Assembly (NCBI RefSeq): GCF_014649755.1
Contig: NZ_BMTQ01000001.1
Span: 372,001 to 436,000 of the forward strand
DNA length: 64,000 nucleotides
Source of the DNA: Streptomyces litmocidini
GTDB lineage: Bacteria > Actinomycetota > Actinomycetes > Streptomycetales > Streptomycetaceae
Direction: 5' to 3'
This document shows positions 41,963 through 50,383 of the stretch, piece by piece. A program made the translations under genes and the position numbers. The notes under the pieces are model-generated. The model was given only the letters and a program-made list of their open reading frames with translations, did no database searches and was not told the DNA's origin. The stretch's first letter is position 1, and each line of letters begins with the position of its first letter.

Positions 41963-42823
41963 ATGCTGCGCTTGGGACGGCGTGAATTCGGGCCGCACGA
42001 GCCGGTGATCATGGCGATCGTGAACCGGACCCCGGACTCCTTCTACGACCAGGGCGCGACCTTCCGGGACGAGCCCGCGCTCGCCCGGGTCGAGCAGGCC
42101 GTGGCGGAGGGGGCGGCGATCGTCGACATCGGCGGGGTGAAGGCGGGCCCCGGCGAGGAGGTGACGGCCGAGGAGGAGGCGCGGCGCACGGTCGGTTTCG
42201 TCGCCGAGGTCCGCAGGCGCCATCCCGACGTGGTGATCAGCGTCGACACCTGGCGGGCGGACGTCGGCGAGGCGGTCTGCGAGGCCGGGGCGGACGTCCT
42301 CAACGACGCGTGGGGCGGGGTCGATCCGCGACTCGCGGAGGTCGCCGCGAAGTACGGGGCGGGGCTCGTCTGCACGCACGCGGGCGGCGCGGAACCGCGG
42401 ACCCGGCCGCACCGGGTGGAGTACGAGGACGTGATGGCCGACGTCCTGCGGGTCACGGTGGGCCTCGCGGAGCGCGCTGTCTCGCTCGGCGTGCGGCGGG
42501 ACGGCATCATGATCGACCCCGGTCACGACTTCGGGAAGAACACCCGGCACAGCCTGGAGGCGACGCGCCGCCTCGGCGAGATGACCGGGACGGGGTGGCC
42601 GGTGCTGGTGTCCCTGTCGAACAAGGACTTCGTGGGCGAGACGCTCGACCGGCCGGTGAAGGAGCGGGTGCTCGGGACGTTGGCCACGACGGCGGTGTCG
42701 GCGTGGCTGGGGGCGCGGGTGTACCGGGTGCACGAGGTCGCGGAGACCCGTCAGGTCCTCGACATGGTGGCGTCCATCGCCGGACACCGTCCGCCGGCGG
42801 TCGCCCGGCGCGGGCTGGCGTGA
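41963..42823 (+). CDS. FolP2-like dihydropteroate-synthase homologue
   Basis: A 286-residue TIM-barrel protein of the DHPS family. The pterin-loop motif reads VNRTPDSFYDQGATF instead of the canonical NVTPDSFSDGG, while DIGGVKAGPG, VDTW, LNDAWGG and DPGHDFGKN follow the family. Actinobacterial FolP2 proteins of this type (Rv1207) lack clear DHPS activity in published work, so a role in folate synthesis should not be assumed. AGGACAAAAGGG precedes the ATG. It is divergent from the DivIVA-like gene. Confidence 0.85.
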   Translation: MLRLGRREFGPHEPVIMAIVNRTPDSFYDQGATFRDEPALARVEQAVAEGAAIVDIGGVKAGPGEEVTAEEEARRTVGFVAEVRRRHPDVVISVDTWRADVGEAVCEAGADVLNDAWGGVDPRLAEVAAKYGAGLVCTHAGGAEPRTRPHRVEYEDVMADVLRVTVGLAERAVSLGVRRDGIMIDPGHDFGKNTRHSLEATRRLGEMTGTGWPVLVSLSNKDFVGETLDRPVKERVLGTLATTAVSAWLGARVYRVHEVAETRQVLDMVASIAGHRPPAVARRGLA

Positions 42824-42877
42824 GCCGGGCGGGTGCCGGGCCCCCCACGAGGGCGCCCGGCACCGTGGGCGCGGAGG

Positions 42878-43627
42878 TCAGCGCCCCACTTCCTTCGTCA
42901 CCAGGGTCACCGCCTCCTCCACGTCGTCCGTGACGTGGAAGAGGAGGAGGTCGTGCTCCGACGCCTTGCCACCGGCGACGACCGAGTCGCGCAGCCAGTC
43001 GACGAGGCCCTTCCAGTACTCCGTGCCGAAGAGCACGATCGGGAAGCGGGTGACCTTCCGGGTCTGGACCAGGGTCAGCGCCTCGAAGAGCTCGTCGAGG
43101 GTGCCGAGGCCGCCGGGCAGGACGACGAATCCCTGCGCGTATTTGACGAACATCGTCTTTCTGACGAAGAAGTAGCGGAAGTTCACGCCGATGTCGACGT
43201 GCGGGTTGAGCCCCTGCTCGAAGGGGAGCTCGATGCCGAGGCCCACCGAGACGCCCCTGGCCTCCCTGGCCCCCTTGTTGGCCGCCTCCATGGCGCCCGG
43301 CCCGCCGCCGGTGATGACGGCGAAACCGGCCTCGACGAGCGCCCGGCCGATCCGCACGCCCGCCTCGTACTCCGGCGAGTCCGGCCGCGTACGGGCCGAG
43401 CCGAAGACGCTGATCGCGCTCGGCAGTTCGGCGAGGGCGCCGAAGCCCTCGACGAACTCGGACTGGATGCGCATGACCCGCCAGGGGTCGGTGTGCACCC
43501 ACTCCGAGTCGCCCTCGGTGTCGAGCAGCCGCTGGTCCGTGGTGCCCGGCTGGACCTGGTCCCTGCGCCTGAGCACCGGTCCGAGCCGCTGCTCCTCCGG
43601 CTTCGTCTCCCCCTCGGGGACACCCAT
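42878..43627 (-). CDS. LOG-family (TIGR00730) nucleotide 5'-monophosphate phosphoribohydrolase
   Basis: A 249-residue Rossmann-like protein with the signature VLPGGLGTLDELFEALT and an earlier GGGPGAMEAANKGA nucleotide loop. LOG enzymes release free bases, including cytokinins, from nucleoside 5'-monophosphates, and the M. tuberculosis neighbour Rv1205 makes cytokinins. The length includes a 40-residue N-terminal extension (EGETKPEEQRLGPVLRRRD) seen in actinobacteria. The start has GGAGGG upstream. Confidence 0.9.
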   Translation of the reverse strand: MGVPEGETKPEEQRLGPVLRRRDQVQPGTTDQRLLDTEGDSEWVHTDPWRVMRIQSEFVEGFGALAELPSAISVFGSARTRPDSPEYEAGVRIGRALVEAGFAVITGGGPGAMEAANKGAREARGVSVGLGIELPFEQGLNPHVDIGVNFRYFFVRKTMFVKYAQGFVVLPGGLGTLDELFEALTLVQTRKVTRFPIVLFGTEYWKGLVDWLRDSVVAGGKASEHDLLLFHVTDDVEEAVTLVTKEVGR

Positions 43628-43702
43628 GGCCTGCTCCCTCCGTCGAACCGACGATCTTCTGCTGGGGTCAGCGTAGGACCAGAGAGGTGACGAAATGCGA
43701 AA

Positions 43703-44806
43703 TTACGGGAGACGGGCGGTGAGCCAGTCGCGGAGCCGGGCCTCGCAGTGGTGGATCCTGTCGACGTGGATGTGCTCGTCGCGCTTGTGCGCGTACAGCG
43801 CGTCACCGGGGCCGTAGTTGACGGCGGGCACGCCGAGGGCGCTGAAGCGGGCGACGTCGGTCCAGCCGAACTTGGGCTGGGCGCTGCCGCCGACGGCCTT
43901 CATGAAGGCCTCGGCCGCGGGGTGGGAGAGGCCGGGCAGGGCACCGGGGCTCTCGTCGTCGACGACGAACTCGGCGATGTCGCAGCCGTCGAAGAACTCG
44001 CGGACGTAGGCCAGGGCCTCGGCCGGGGAGCGGTCGGGGGCGTACCGGTAGTTGACGGTGACGGCGCAGGCGTCGGGGATGACGTTGGTGGCGACGCCGC
44101 CCTCGATCCGGACGGCGTTGAGGCCCTCGTGGTACTGGAGGCCGTCGATGACCGGCTTGCGCGGCTCGTAGGCGGCGAGGCGGGCGAGGATCGGCGCGGC
44201 GGTGTGGATGGCGTTGGATCCCATCCACGCGCGCGCGGAGTGGGCGCGCTCGCCGGCGGTGCGCAGGATGACGCGCAGCGTGCCCTGGCAGCCGCCCTCG
44301 ACCTGGCCGTCGGAGGGCTCCAGGAGGACGGCGAAGTCGCCTTCCAGCCAGTCGGGGTGCGCGGCGGCGACCTTGCCGAGGCCGTTGAGGTCGGCGGCGA
44401 CCTCCTCGTTGTCGTAGAAGACGAAGGTGAGGTCGCGGTTGGGCTCGGGGACGGTGGCGGCGACGCGCAGCTGGACCGCGACCCCGGACTTCATGTCGGA
44501 GGTGCCGCAGCCCCACAGGACGCCGTCCTCGTCGAGTCGCGAGGGCACGTTGTCGGCGATCGGCACGGTGTCGATGTGGCCGGCGAGGACGACGCGCTCG
44601 TCGCGGCCGAGGTCCGTCCGGGCGACGACGTTGTTGCCGTACCGGTCGACGGTGAGGTGCGGCAGGAGGCGCAGGGCTCCCTCGATCGCGTCGGCGAGCG
44701 GCTTCTCGGTCCCGCTGACGGAGGGGAAGTCGACGAGGGCGGCGGTGAGCGCCGCCCCGTCCAGGGAGAGGTCGAGGGGGGCGCCGGGCGGGGTGATGTC
44801 AGCCAT
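43703..44806 (-). CDS. dapE: Succinyl-diaminopimelate desuccinylase
   Basis: A 367-residue M20 metallohydrolase. Di-zinc ligands are visible in AGHIDTVP, CGTSDMKSG, DNEEV, LEPSDG and the C-terminal AHKRDEHIHVD. A dimerisation lid separates the two halves (GERAHSARAWMGSNAIH). It removes succinate from N-succinyl-LL-diaminopimelate in the lysine and peptidoglycan pathway; dapC for the preceding step lies 2.8 kb away. TAGGGT (44818-44813) is 6 nt before the ATG with no Shine-Dalgarno, so it is likely leaderless. Confidence 0.93.
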   Translation of the reverse strand: MADITPPGAPLDLSLDGAALTAALVDFPSVSGTEKPLADAIEGALRLLPHLTVDRYGNNVVARTDLGRDERVVLAGHIDTVPIADNVPSRLDEDGVLWGCGTSDMKSGVAVQLRVAATVPEPNRDLTFVFYDNEEVAADLNGLGKVAAAHPDWLEGDFAVLLEPSDGQVEGGCQGTLRVILRTAGERAHSARAWMGSNAIHTAAPILARLAAYEPRKPVIDGLQYHEGLNAVRIEGGVATNVIPDACAVTVNYRYAPDRSPAEALAYVREFFDGCDIAEFVVDDESPGALPGLSHPAAEAFMKAVGGSAQPKFGWTDVARFSALGVPAVNYGPGDALYAHKRDEHIHVDRIHHCEARLRDWLTARLP

Positions 44807-44844
44807 GTGCCGACCCTAACGCGGCCTCCAGTACGGTGGGCCCC
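44807..44844. promoter_or_regulatory. 38-bp divergent leaderless promoter pair
   Basis: Only 38 bp separate the dapE ATG (44806) from the GTG at 44845. Each strand has a -10-like hexamer 6-7 nt before its start codon: TAGGGT on the minus strand and TACGGT (44832-44837) on the plus strand. The -35 regions would therefore fall inside the opposite gene's first codons. Confidence 0.5.
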
Positions 44845-45777
44845 GTGTCCGAGCCCACCCGCCCCCGTCGTCGCGGCCGCCGCGCCCGTTACGCGGCCGC
44901 CTTCGCCGTGCTCCTCGGCCTCTCCGCGTACGTGGCCGTCCACCAGATGACGGGGAGCACGGGGGCACCCCGGTGCAGTGTGGGCGACGGGGACAACCGC
45001 TACGAGTTCACTCCGGAGCAGGCGTCCAACGCGGCGGTGATCGCGGCGGTGGGCACCACCCGGGGACTGCCGGAGCGGGCCGTGACGATCGCGCTCGCGA
45101 CCTCGCTGCAGGAGTCCGCGCTGCGGAACATCGAGCACGGCGACCGGGACTCGCTGGGGCTCTTCCAGCAGCGGCCCTCGCAGGGCTGGGGGACGGCGGC
45201 GCAGATCATGGACCCGGTGTACTCGTCGGGGAAGTTCTACGAGGGCCTGGAGAAGGTGCCGGGGTACTCGCGGCTGCCCCTGACGGTGGCGGCGCAGAGG
45301 GTGCAGCGGAGCGGTTTCCCGCAGGCGTACGCGAAGCACGAGCCGGACGCCGCGCTGCTGTCGGCGGCGCTCACGGGCCGGTCGCCGGCGGCGCTGATCT
45401 GTACGGCGAGCGTGGCGGAGGGCCGGCCGGGCGATCCGGAGCAGGTGCGCCGGGAGCTGGTGCGGTCGTTCGGCGAGAAGGCGGTGCCGACGGCGGTGAC
45501 GGGCGGCCCGAGCGCGGGCCGCCCGTCCTCGGAGCCGCCGGTGCTCGTGGTGCCGGTCCGGGGGGCGACGGGCGTGGGGAGCGCGCCGGGGGCCGGTTCG
45601 GACGAGCGGCGCGGCTGGGAGCTGGCGCAGTGGGCGGTGGCGAGGGCGGACGCGCTGCGCATCACGGAGGTCTCGTTCGGCGACCGCGTCTGGCGGGCGG
45701 GCGAGGCGGCCGGCGGCTGGTCGAAGTCCTCACCGCCCGGAACCGATGCGTCGGTCCGCTTGCGCCTGGCCCGGTAG
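44845..45777 (+). CDS. Membrane-anchored lysozyme/transglycosylase-like protein
   Basis: A 310-residue protein with one N-terminal membrane helix (YAAAFAVLLGLSAYVAVH). The external domain has TIALATSLQESALRNIEHGDRDSLGLFQQRPSQGWG, the pattern of a goose-lysozyme or lytic-transglycosylase fold with Glu in QESAL and GLFQ(Q)RPS as the substrate groove. The C-terminal 110 residues are low-complexity then basic. It probably cleaves peptidoglycan or binds it; automated annotations of relatives as metal transporters look unfounded. It occupies the place of dapD in M. tuberculosis. Starts at 44836 or 44845 are both possible. Confidence 0.65.
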   Translation: MSEPTRPRRRGRRARYAAAFAVLLGLSAYVAVHQMTGSTGAPRCSVGDGDNRYEFTPEQASNAAVIAAVGTTRGLPERAVTIALATSLQESALRNIEHGDRDSLGLFQQRPSQGWGTAAQIMDPVYSSGKFYEGLEKVPGYSRLPLTVAAQRVQRSGFPQAYAKHEPDAALLSAALTGRSPAALICTASVAEGRPGDPEQVRRELVRSFGEKAVPTAVTGGPSAGRPSSEPPVLVVPVRGATGVGSAPGAGSDERRGWELAQWAVARADALRITEVSFGDRVWRAGEAAGGWSKSSPPGTDASVRLRLAR

Positions 45778-46121
45778 CCCCGCGCGGTTCGCGGCGGGAG
45801 TGGCCCGCGGTCGGCCCCGCCGTACCCGGCTCGTGCCGTGCCGTGCACCCGTGCGAGGGGTCACCCGGGCGTGGCATGGGACGGGGGCCGGACGGAAGGG
45901 GTGCGCGGGGGTTTCCCAGGCGTCACCCCTTCCCCTTCTTCCCCTTGGCACACAAGGGAAGTGACGGTTCGGCAGGGGTCCCCGCAATGACACGTTCGTC
46001 CGTTTCCTTCCCCACCCGACAATACGACGCATTGCCAACTCTTTGCCTTCGGCCGCCGCAACCTCCCCCGCCCCAGGGCCGGTTGTCACCGCGTAATCGT
46101 CCTCTTCGTCGAAGGAGCACC
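45778..46121. other. 344-bp intergenic region
   Basis: No gene. It contains pyrimidine-rich CCCCTTCCCCTTCTTCCCC and a hairpin CCCTTG (45942-45947) / CAAGGG (45953-45958). The latter half (45990-46060) is the least GC-rich part and is likely the promoter region of the secreted-protein gene at 46122. Confidence 0.45.
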
Positions 46122-46580
46122 ATGTCCCTCTCCCTGACCCGCCGGATCGCCCGCGCCGCCCTCATCGTCGCGGCCGGAGCAGCCCCCGTGGTCGGTGCGG
46201 CCGGCTCCGCGAGCGCTCTGGACAACAGCCTCGCGCCGGCCGGCGCCCTCGGCGGCGTGACCGCCCTGGACGCAGCCGGGGCGGGCAACGCCGTCGACGG
46301 CGCCTCGCAGACCGCGACGGGCGTGGTCGGCGAGACCGGCAGCAAGGCCGTCGGCACGGCCGTCCCGGCCGCGGGCAAGACCCTCGGCACGGCCGGCAAG
46401 ACCGCCACCCCCGCCGCCCAGGACGTCGTCGGCAAGACGGCCGGCAGCACGGGCGAGGTCGTCGGCCAGACCGCCGGCGCCGCCGCCGAGAGCGCCGAGG
46501 GCCCCACCGGCGGCGCCCTGGGCGGTGGCCTCGGCGGCCTGCCGACCGGCCAGGCCCTCGGCGGCCTGCCGATCGGCTGA
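46122..46580 (+). CDS. Small secreted Gly/Ala-rich protein
   Basis: A 152-residue secreted protein: basic N-region (MSLSLTRRIARAALIV), hydrophobic core, cleavage near GSASA|LDNS. The mature part is rich in Gly, Ala, Thr and Val with internal repeats (VVGETGSKAVGT, VVGKTAGSTGEVVGQTAG) and ends LGGLPIG. There are no cysteines, so it is not a chaplin or rodlin in the strict sense, though a surface or matrix role is plausible. GAAGGAG lies before the ATG. Unknown function. Confidence 0.75.
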   Translation: MSLSLTRRIARAALIVAAGAAPVVGAAGSASALDNSLAPAGALGGVTALDAAGAGNAVDGASQTATGVVGETGSKAVGTAVPAAGKTLGTAGKTATPAAQDVVGKTAGSTGEVVGQTAGAAAESAEGPTGGALGGGLGGLPTGQALGGLPIG

Positions 46581-46596
46581 CCCGCGCCGGAACGCA

Positions 46597-46634
46597 CGGA
46601 GGGCCCGGGGAGCACCTGCTCCCCGGGCCCTCCG
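46597..46634. terminator. 18-bp perfect hairpin terminator
   Basis: Positions 46597-46614 are fully complementary to 46617-46634 with a two-nt loop (in practice a 4-nt loop). It lies between convergent stops of the secreted-protein gene and dapC. Confidence 0.8.
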
Positions 46635-46642
46635 CCGTCCGC

Positions 46643-47740
46643 TCAGCCCAGGCGCTTGACCGCGGCCTCGACCCTCTCGTCCGTCGCCGTGAACGCCACC
46701 CGCACGAACCGCTCCCCGGCCTCGCCGTAGAAGTCGCCGGGCGCCACCAGGACGCCCTTCTCCGCCAGGTACGCCACCGTCTCCCAGCACGGCTCGTCCC
46801 GGGTCGCCCACAGGTACAGGCTCGCCTCGCTGTGCTCGATCCGGAAGCCGTGCGCCTCCAGGGCGCCCTTGAGGGCCGCGCGGCGGGCCGCGTACCGCTC
46901 CCGCTGCTCGGCCACGTGCGCGTCGTCGCCGAGCGCCGCGACCGTCGCCGCCTGCACCGGGGCGGCGGTCATCATGCCGCCGTGCTTGCGGATCTGGAGC
47001 AGCTCGCCCAGGACGGCCGCGTCGCCCGCGATGAACGCGGCCCGGTAGCCCGCCAGGTTGGAGCGCTTGGACAGCGAGTGGACCGCGACGATCCCCTCGT
47101 ACGAACCGCCGCAGACGTCCGGGTGCAGGACCGAGACCGGGTCGGCCTCCCAGCCCAGCTCCAGGTAGCACTCGTCGGAGAAGACGAGGATCCCGTGCTC
47201 GCGCGCCCAGGCCACGATCCGGGTCAGCTCGTCCTCGGCGAGGACCTTGCCGGTCGGGTTGGACGGGGAGTTGAGCCAGAGGAGCTTCACCGCGGCCGGG
47301 TCGAGGTCGGCGACCGGGTCGTCGTAGACGACGGGCGTCGCGCCGCAGAGCCGCGCCCCCACCTCGTACGTCGGGTACGCCAGCCGCGGGTAGGCGACCA
47401 CGTCGCCCGCGCCGAGCCCCAGCTGCGTCGGCAGCCAGGCCACCAGCTCCTTGGAGCCGACCACCGGCAGCACGTTCTCGTGGGCGAGGTCCACCGCGCC
47501 CAGGCGCCGCTCGCACCAGCCGGTGAGCGCGTCCCGCAGTTCCTTCGTGCCCCACACCGTGGGATAGCCCGGCGAGTCGGCGGCCGCGACCAGGGCCTCC
47601 TGGATCAGCGCGGGGACCGGGTCCACGGGCGTGCCGACGGACAGGTCCACGATTCCGTCCGGGTGGGTCAGGGCCGTCTTCTTGTACGGCTCCAGCTTGT
47701 CCCAGGGGAAGACGGGAAGGCGCGAAGAGACTGCGCTCAC
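46643..47740 (-). CDS. dapC: Succinyldiaminopimelate transaminase
   Basis: A 365-residue class-I aminotransferase. The PLP-lysine motif is SLSKRSNLAGYRAAF, the cofactor phosphate region VGSKELVAW, and the substrate loop LWLNSPSNPTGKVL. It makes N-succinyl-LL-diaminopimelate from the keto precursor; together with dapE this covers two successive steps of meso-diaminopimelate synthesis. The GTG at 47740 (VSAVSSRLPVFPWDKLEPYK) is preferred; a GTG at 47752 would add four residues. It follows the ferredoxin gene, as Rv1178 follows Rv1177. Confidence 0.92.
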   Translation of the reverse strand: MSAVSSRLPVFPWDKLEPYKKTALTHPDGIVDLSVGTPVDPVPALIQEALVAAADSPGYPTVWGTKELRDALTGWCERRLGAVDLAHENVLPVVGSKELVAWLPTQLGLGAGDVVAYPRLAYPTYEVGARLCGATPVVYDDPVADLDPAAVKLLWLNSPSNPTGKVLAEDELTRIVAWAREHGILVFSDECYLELGWEADPVSVLHPDVCGGSYEGIVAVHSLSKRSNLAGYRAAFIAGDAAVLGELLQIRKHGGMMTAAPVQAATVAALGDDAHVAEQRERYAARRAALKGALEAHGFRIEHSEASLYLWATRDEPCWETVAYLAEKGVLVAPGDFYGEAGERFVRVAFTATDERVEAAVKRLG

Positions 47741-47822
47741 GGGTTGGCTCACTTCCTCGTGCGTACGGAAAACGCTTCGGTCCCGCACGGCGGCGGAGCC
47801 GTACGGGACCGAGGGCGAACGA

Positions 47823-48143
47823 TCAGCCGTTCTGCGGCGGCAGGGCGGCGATGAAGGGGTGGTCGCGCTCGATCTCGCCGAGCTTGGAGGCACCACCGGG
47901 CGAACCGAGCTCGTCGAAGAACTCGACGTTCGCCTTGTAGTAGTCCTTCCACTCCTCCGGGGTGTCGTCCTCGTAGAAGATCGCCTCGACCGGGCAGACC
48001 GGCTCACAGGCCCCGCAGTCGACGCATTCGTCCGGGTGGATGTACAAGGACCGCTTGCCCTCGTAGATGCAGTCGACGGGGCACTCCTCGATGCACGCCT
48101 TGTCCTTGACGTCGACACAAGGCTGCGCGATGACGTAGGTCAC
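47823..48143 (-). CDS. fdxA: Seven-iron ferredoxin
   Basis: A 106-residue ferredoxin of the 3Fe-4S/4Fe-4S type. Cysteines 9, 17 and 50 fit the three-iron site and cysteines 21, 40, 43 and 46 the four-iron site (ACIEECPVDC and CVDCGACEPVCP); Cys25 is extra. The C-terminal extension ENWKDYYKANVEFF-like segment (PEEWKDYYKANVEFF) is typical of the actinobacterial FdxA/FdxC class. It donates electrons to P450s or other redox enzymes. GAGGAGGA precedes the GTG. Probably co-transcribed with dapC. Confidence 0.93.
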   Translation of the reverse strand: MTYVIAQPCVDVKDKACIEECPVDCIYEGKRSLYIHPDECVDCGACEPVCPVEAIFYEDDTPEEWKDYYKANVEFFDELGSPGGASKLGEIERDHPFIAALPPQNG

Positions 48144-48255
48144 GCTGTCGTTCCTCCTCGATAGGGCTGGTCTGCGCGGGAGCGCGGCGTCGTCGATGCC
48201 CGCACCTAGTATCTCCGTTCTTGGGGGCGATCCGAACAGGAGGGGCGGAGAAGCT

Positions 48256-49311
48256 GTGGAAATCACCGGCGCCGGGCGTCTTGAGGTGCGAGTTACCAGC
48301 GCTGACGTGGGAAAACGTGTCTCCGTTCGGTACGTGACGGACTCGGCGGAACCGGGCGGTAAGTTCACCGACGCGGTCGGTGTTCTCACATCGTGGGAAG
48401 CCGGTGTGCTGCTGATCACACGAAAGAGCGGCGAGAGCGTCCGCATCCCGGAATCCTCGCTGGTCGCGGGGAAGGTCGTCCCGGCCGCCCCGGCCCGCCG
48501 CCGCGGCCCCTCCGCCACCTTCGCGGAACTCGCCCGCGCCACCGCGCGCGCGTGGCAGCCCGTCGAGAGCGAGGCCCTCGGCGAGTGGACCCTCCGCGCG
48601 GCGTTCCACGAGGTGCCGCCCGAGGGGCGCCCCGGAGGGGCGGTGGCCGGGCGACGGGTGGGCTTCACCCGCCGCGCCAACTCCGTCCTGGCGCTCGGCG
48701 ATCCGGGACTTCCGGTCGCCGAGGCCCTGACGCACGCGCGCGCGTGGTACGCGGCCCGGGGACTGCCCGCGTACGTCCAGGCCGCCACCGGCGCCGAGGG
48801 CACCCAGGAACTGCTGTGCGCCGCCCTCGACCGGCACGGCTGGCGGCGCGAGGTCTCCGCCGAGGTGCGGATCGGGGCGCTGGCCCCGATCGGCGACCTG
48901 GACGCCGACGTCTCCGCCGTACGCCTCTCCCGGACGGTCGACGAGGCCTGGCTGCGCCGCTACCGGCGCTCCGAGGAGGCGAGCCCGGCCGTCCGGTCCG
49001 TCCTCGCGTCCGGTCCGAGCGTGTGGTTCGCGTCCGTCGCGGGCACGGGAGAGGTGCCGGCGGCGATCGGACGCTGCGTGGTCGACGGCCGCTGGGCCGG
49101 CTTCATGGCCGTCGAGGTCGACCCCGACCGGCGCCGCCTCGGCCTGGCGACGTCGGTCATGACGGCGCTCGCCCGGCAGGCGCTCGACGAGGGCGCGTCG
49201 GCGGCCTGGCTCCAGGTGGAGGCGGACAACGACGCCGCGCGGGCGCTGTACGACGGGATGGGCTTCGCGCCCCACCACCACTACCACCACTACCGATGGG
49301 TCGAGGCGTGA
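48256..49311 (+). CDS. GNAT-family N-acetyltransferase with N-terminal SH3-like domain
   Basis: A 351-residue protein. The first ~75 residues form a small beta-barrel-like domain (VEITGAGRLEVRVTSADVGK, DAVGVLTSWEAGVLLITRKSG). The C-terminal ~150 residues are a GNAT fold with the acetyl-CoA loop DPDRRRLGLATSVMTAL and the late strand AAWLQVEADNDAARALYDGMGF. It resembles mycobacterial Rv0428c. The acceptor substrate is unknown. The GTG start has GGAG upstream. Its stop overlaps the next start as GTGA. Confidence 0.88.
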   Translation: MEITGAGRLEVRVTSADVGKRVSVRYVTDSAEPGGKFTDAVGVLTSWEAGVLLITRKSGESVRIPESSLVAGKVVPAAPARRRGPSATFAELARATARAWQPVESEALGEWTLRAAFHEVPPEGRPGGAVAGRRVGFTRRANSVLALGDPGLPVAEALTHARAWYAARGLPAYVQAATGAEGTQELLCAALDRHGWRREVSAEVRIGALAPIGDLDADVSAVRLSRTVDEAWLRRYRRSEEASPAVRSVLASGPSVWFASVAGTGEVPAAIGRCVVDGRWAGFMAVEVDPDRRRLGLATSVMTALARQALDEGASAAWLQVEADNDAARALYDGMGFAPHHHYHHYRWVEA

Positions 49312-50174
49312 CGGAGGACGTACCGCCGGAAGGGGCCGCCTCCGGCGAGCCGGACCGGGACGACTGGCGGCGGGAATTCGCCGAGGAGGCCCGCGCCGAG
49401 CGGCCCGACCTCGCCCGGCTCTGCCTGCTGATCGGCGCGGTGGCCGATCCCTCCGTGACGCGGCGCGTCCTCGACGAGGCCGAGATCGAACTCGACCGGC
49501 TCGCCGGGCTCGTCCCGTACGCGACCCGGCTCACCGGCGACTGGGCCGCCGAACTCGCCGCGCTCCTCGGCCGCCACGAGGGCTTCGAGGGCGTGCCGGC
49601 CGACTACCAGCGCCTGGAGTCCTCGCTGCTGCACGAGGTGCTCCGGCGCCGCAGGGGCCTGCCCATCCTGCTCTCCGTCGTCTGGATGGAGGTCGCCCGC
49701 CGGGCCGGTGCCCCGGTGTACGGGCTCGGGCTGCCCGGCCACTTCGTCGTCGGCTTCGGCGACCCGGCCGACCTGCGCCTCGCCGATCCGTTCGCGGGCG
49801 GGCGGGCGATGACGGGCGCGGACGCCGAACTCCTGGTGGCGAGCGCGACGGGCGAGGCCCTCGACCGCTCGATGCTGCGCCCCGCCGAGCCCGGCGCGAT
49901 CGTCCTGAGGATCCTCAACAACATCCGCGCCTGGGCGGCCCCCCGCCCCGAGCGCTCCGACGTGGCCCTGTGGGCCGTGGAACTCGCCCTGCTGCTCCCC
50001 TCCCACCCGGCGAGGCTCCGCTACGAGCGGGCCGAGCTGCTCGTCCAGCGCGGGGAGTTCCTCACGGGGGCGGCGGAGATGGAGGCGTACGCGCAGATCA
50101 TGGACGCGGTGGACCCGGAGTCGGCGACGACGATCCGCAGACGGGCCCGGGCGGCACGGGCGCTGCTCAACTGA
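49308..50174 (+). CDS. SirB1-like transglutaminase-fold protein
   Basis: A 288-residue protein of the SirB1/transglutaminase-like family (SSLLHEVLRRRRGLPILLSVVWMEVARRAGAPVYGLGLPGHFVVGF), with a TPR-like C-terminal segment (LLPSHPARLRYERAELLVQRGEF). The catalytic cysteine of true transglutaminases is not seen at the expected place (PILLSVVW), so it is probably a binding or scaffold protein. It is translationally coupled to the acetyltransferase gene (GTGA), so the two likely work together. Confidence 0.85.
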   Translation: MTEDVPPEGAASGEPDRDDWRREFAEEARAERPDLARLCLLIGAVADPSVTRRVLDEAEIELDRLAGLVPYATRLTGDWAAELAALLGRHEGFEGVPADYQRLESSLLHEVLRRRRGLPILLSVVWMEVARRAGAPVYGLGLPGHFVVGFGDPADLRLADPFAGGRAMTGADAELLVASATGEALDRSMLRPAEPGAIVLRILNNIRAWAAPRPERSDVALWAVELALLLPSHPARLRYERAELLVQRGEFLTGAAEMEAYAQIMDAVDPESATTIRRRARAARALLN

Positions 50175-50204
50175 GACGCGCTCCCCGGACCGGAGGAAGA
50201 AGGG

Positions 50205-50280
50205 GGCGGGGCGACCGGATTCGAACCGGCGTCCTCCGAGATGCTGTCGCGGCGCACTACCTCTGTGCTACGGCCCCGCC
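50205..50280 (-). tRNA. tRNA-like sequence with non-canonical anticodon loop
   Basis: Read on the minus strand, the 76-nt element has a perfect D-stem (GCAC/GTGC) with a GG-containing loop, and a canonical T-arm (GCCGG-TTCGAAT-CCGGT). GGCGGGGC at the 5' end can pair with GCCCCGCC at the 3' end (8 bp). A normal 7-bp acceptor would have two mismatches. The anticodon stem CCGCG/CTCGG has one C-U mismatch, and the loop ACAGCAT has C instead of U33, so the anticodon (nominally AGC) is doubtful. No CCA is encoded. It may be a tRNA pseudogene or an atypical tRNA. Confidence 0.5.
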
Positions 50281-50383
50281 CTTGCGGGGGATCGTACGGG
50301 CGGACGCGTCGGACGGGCGACTCCTTTTCGACGTCCCCGGCACGTGGGCGCGGGTTCCGGCCGTCCGGCGGCAGAATGCGGGC

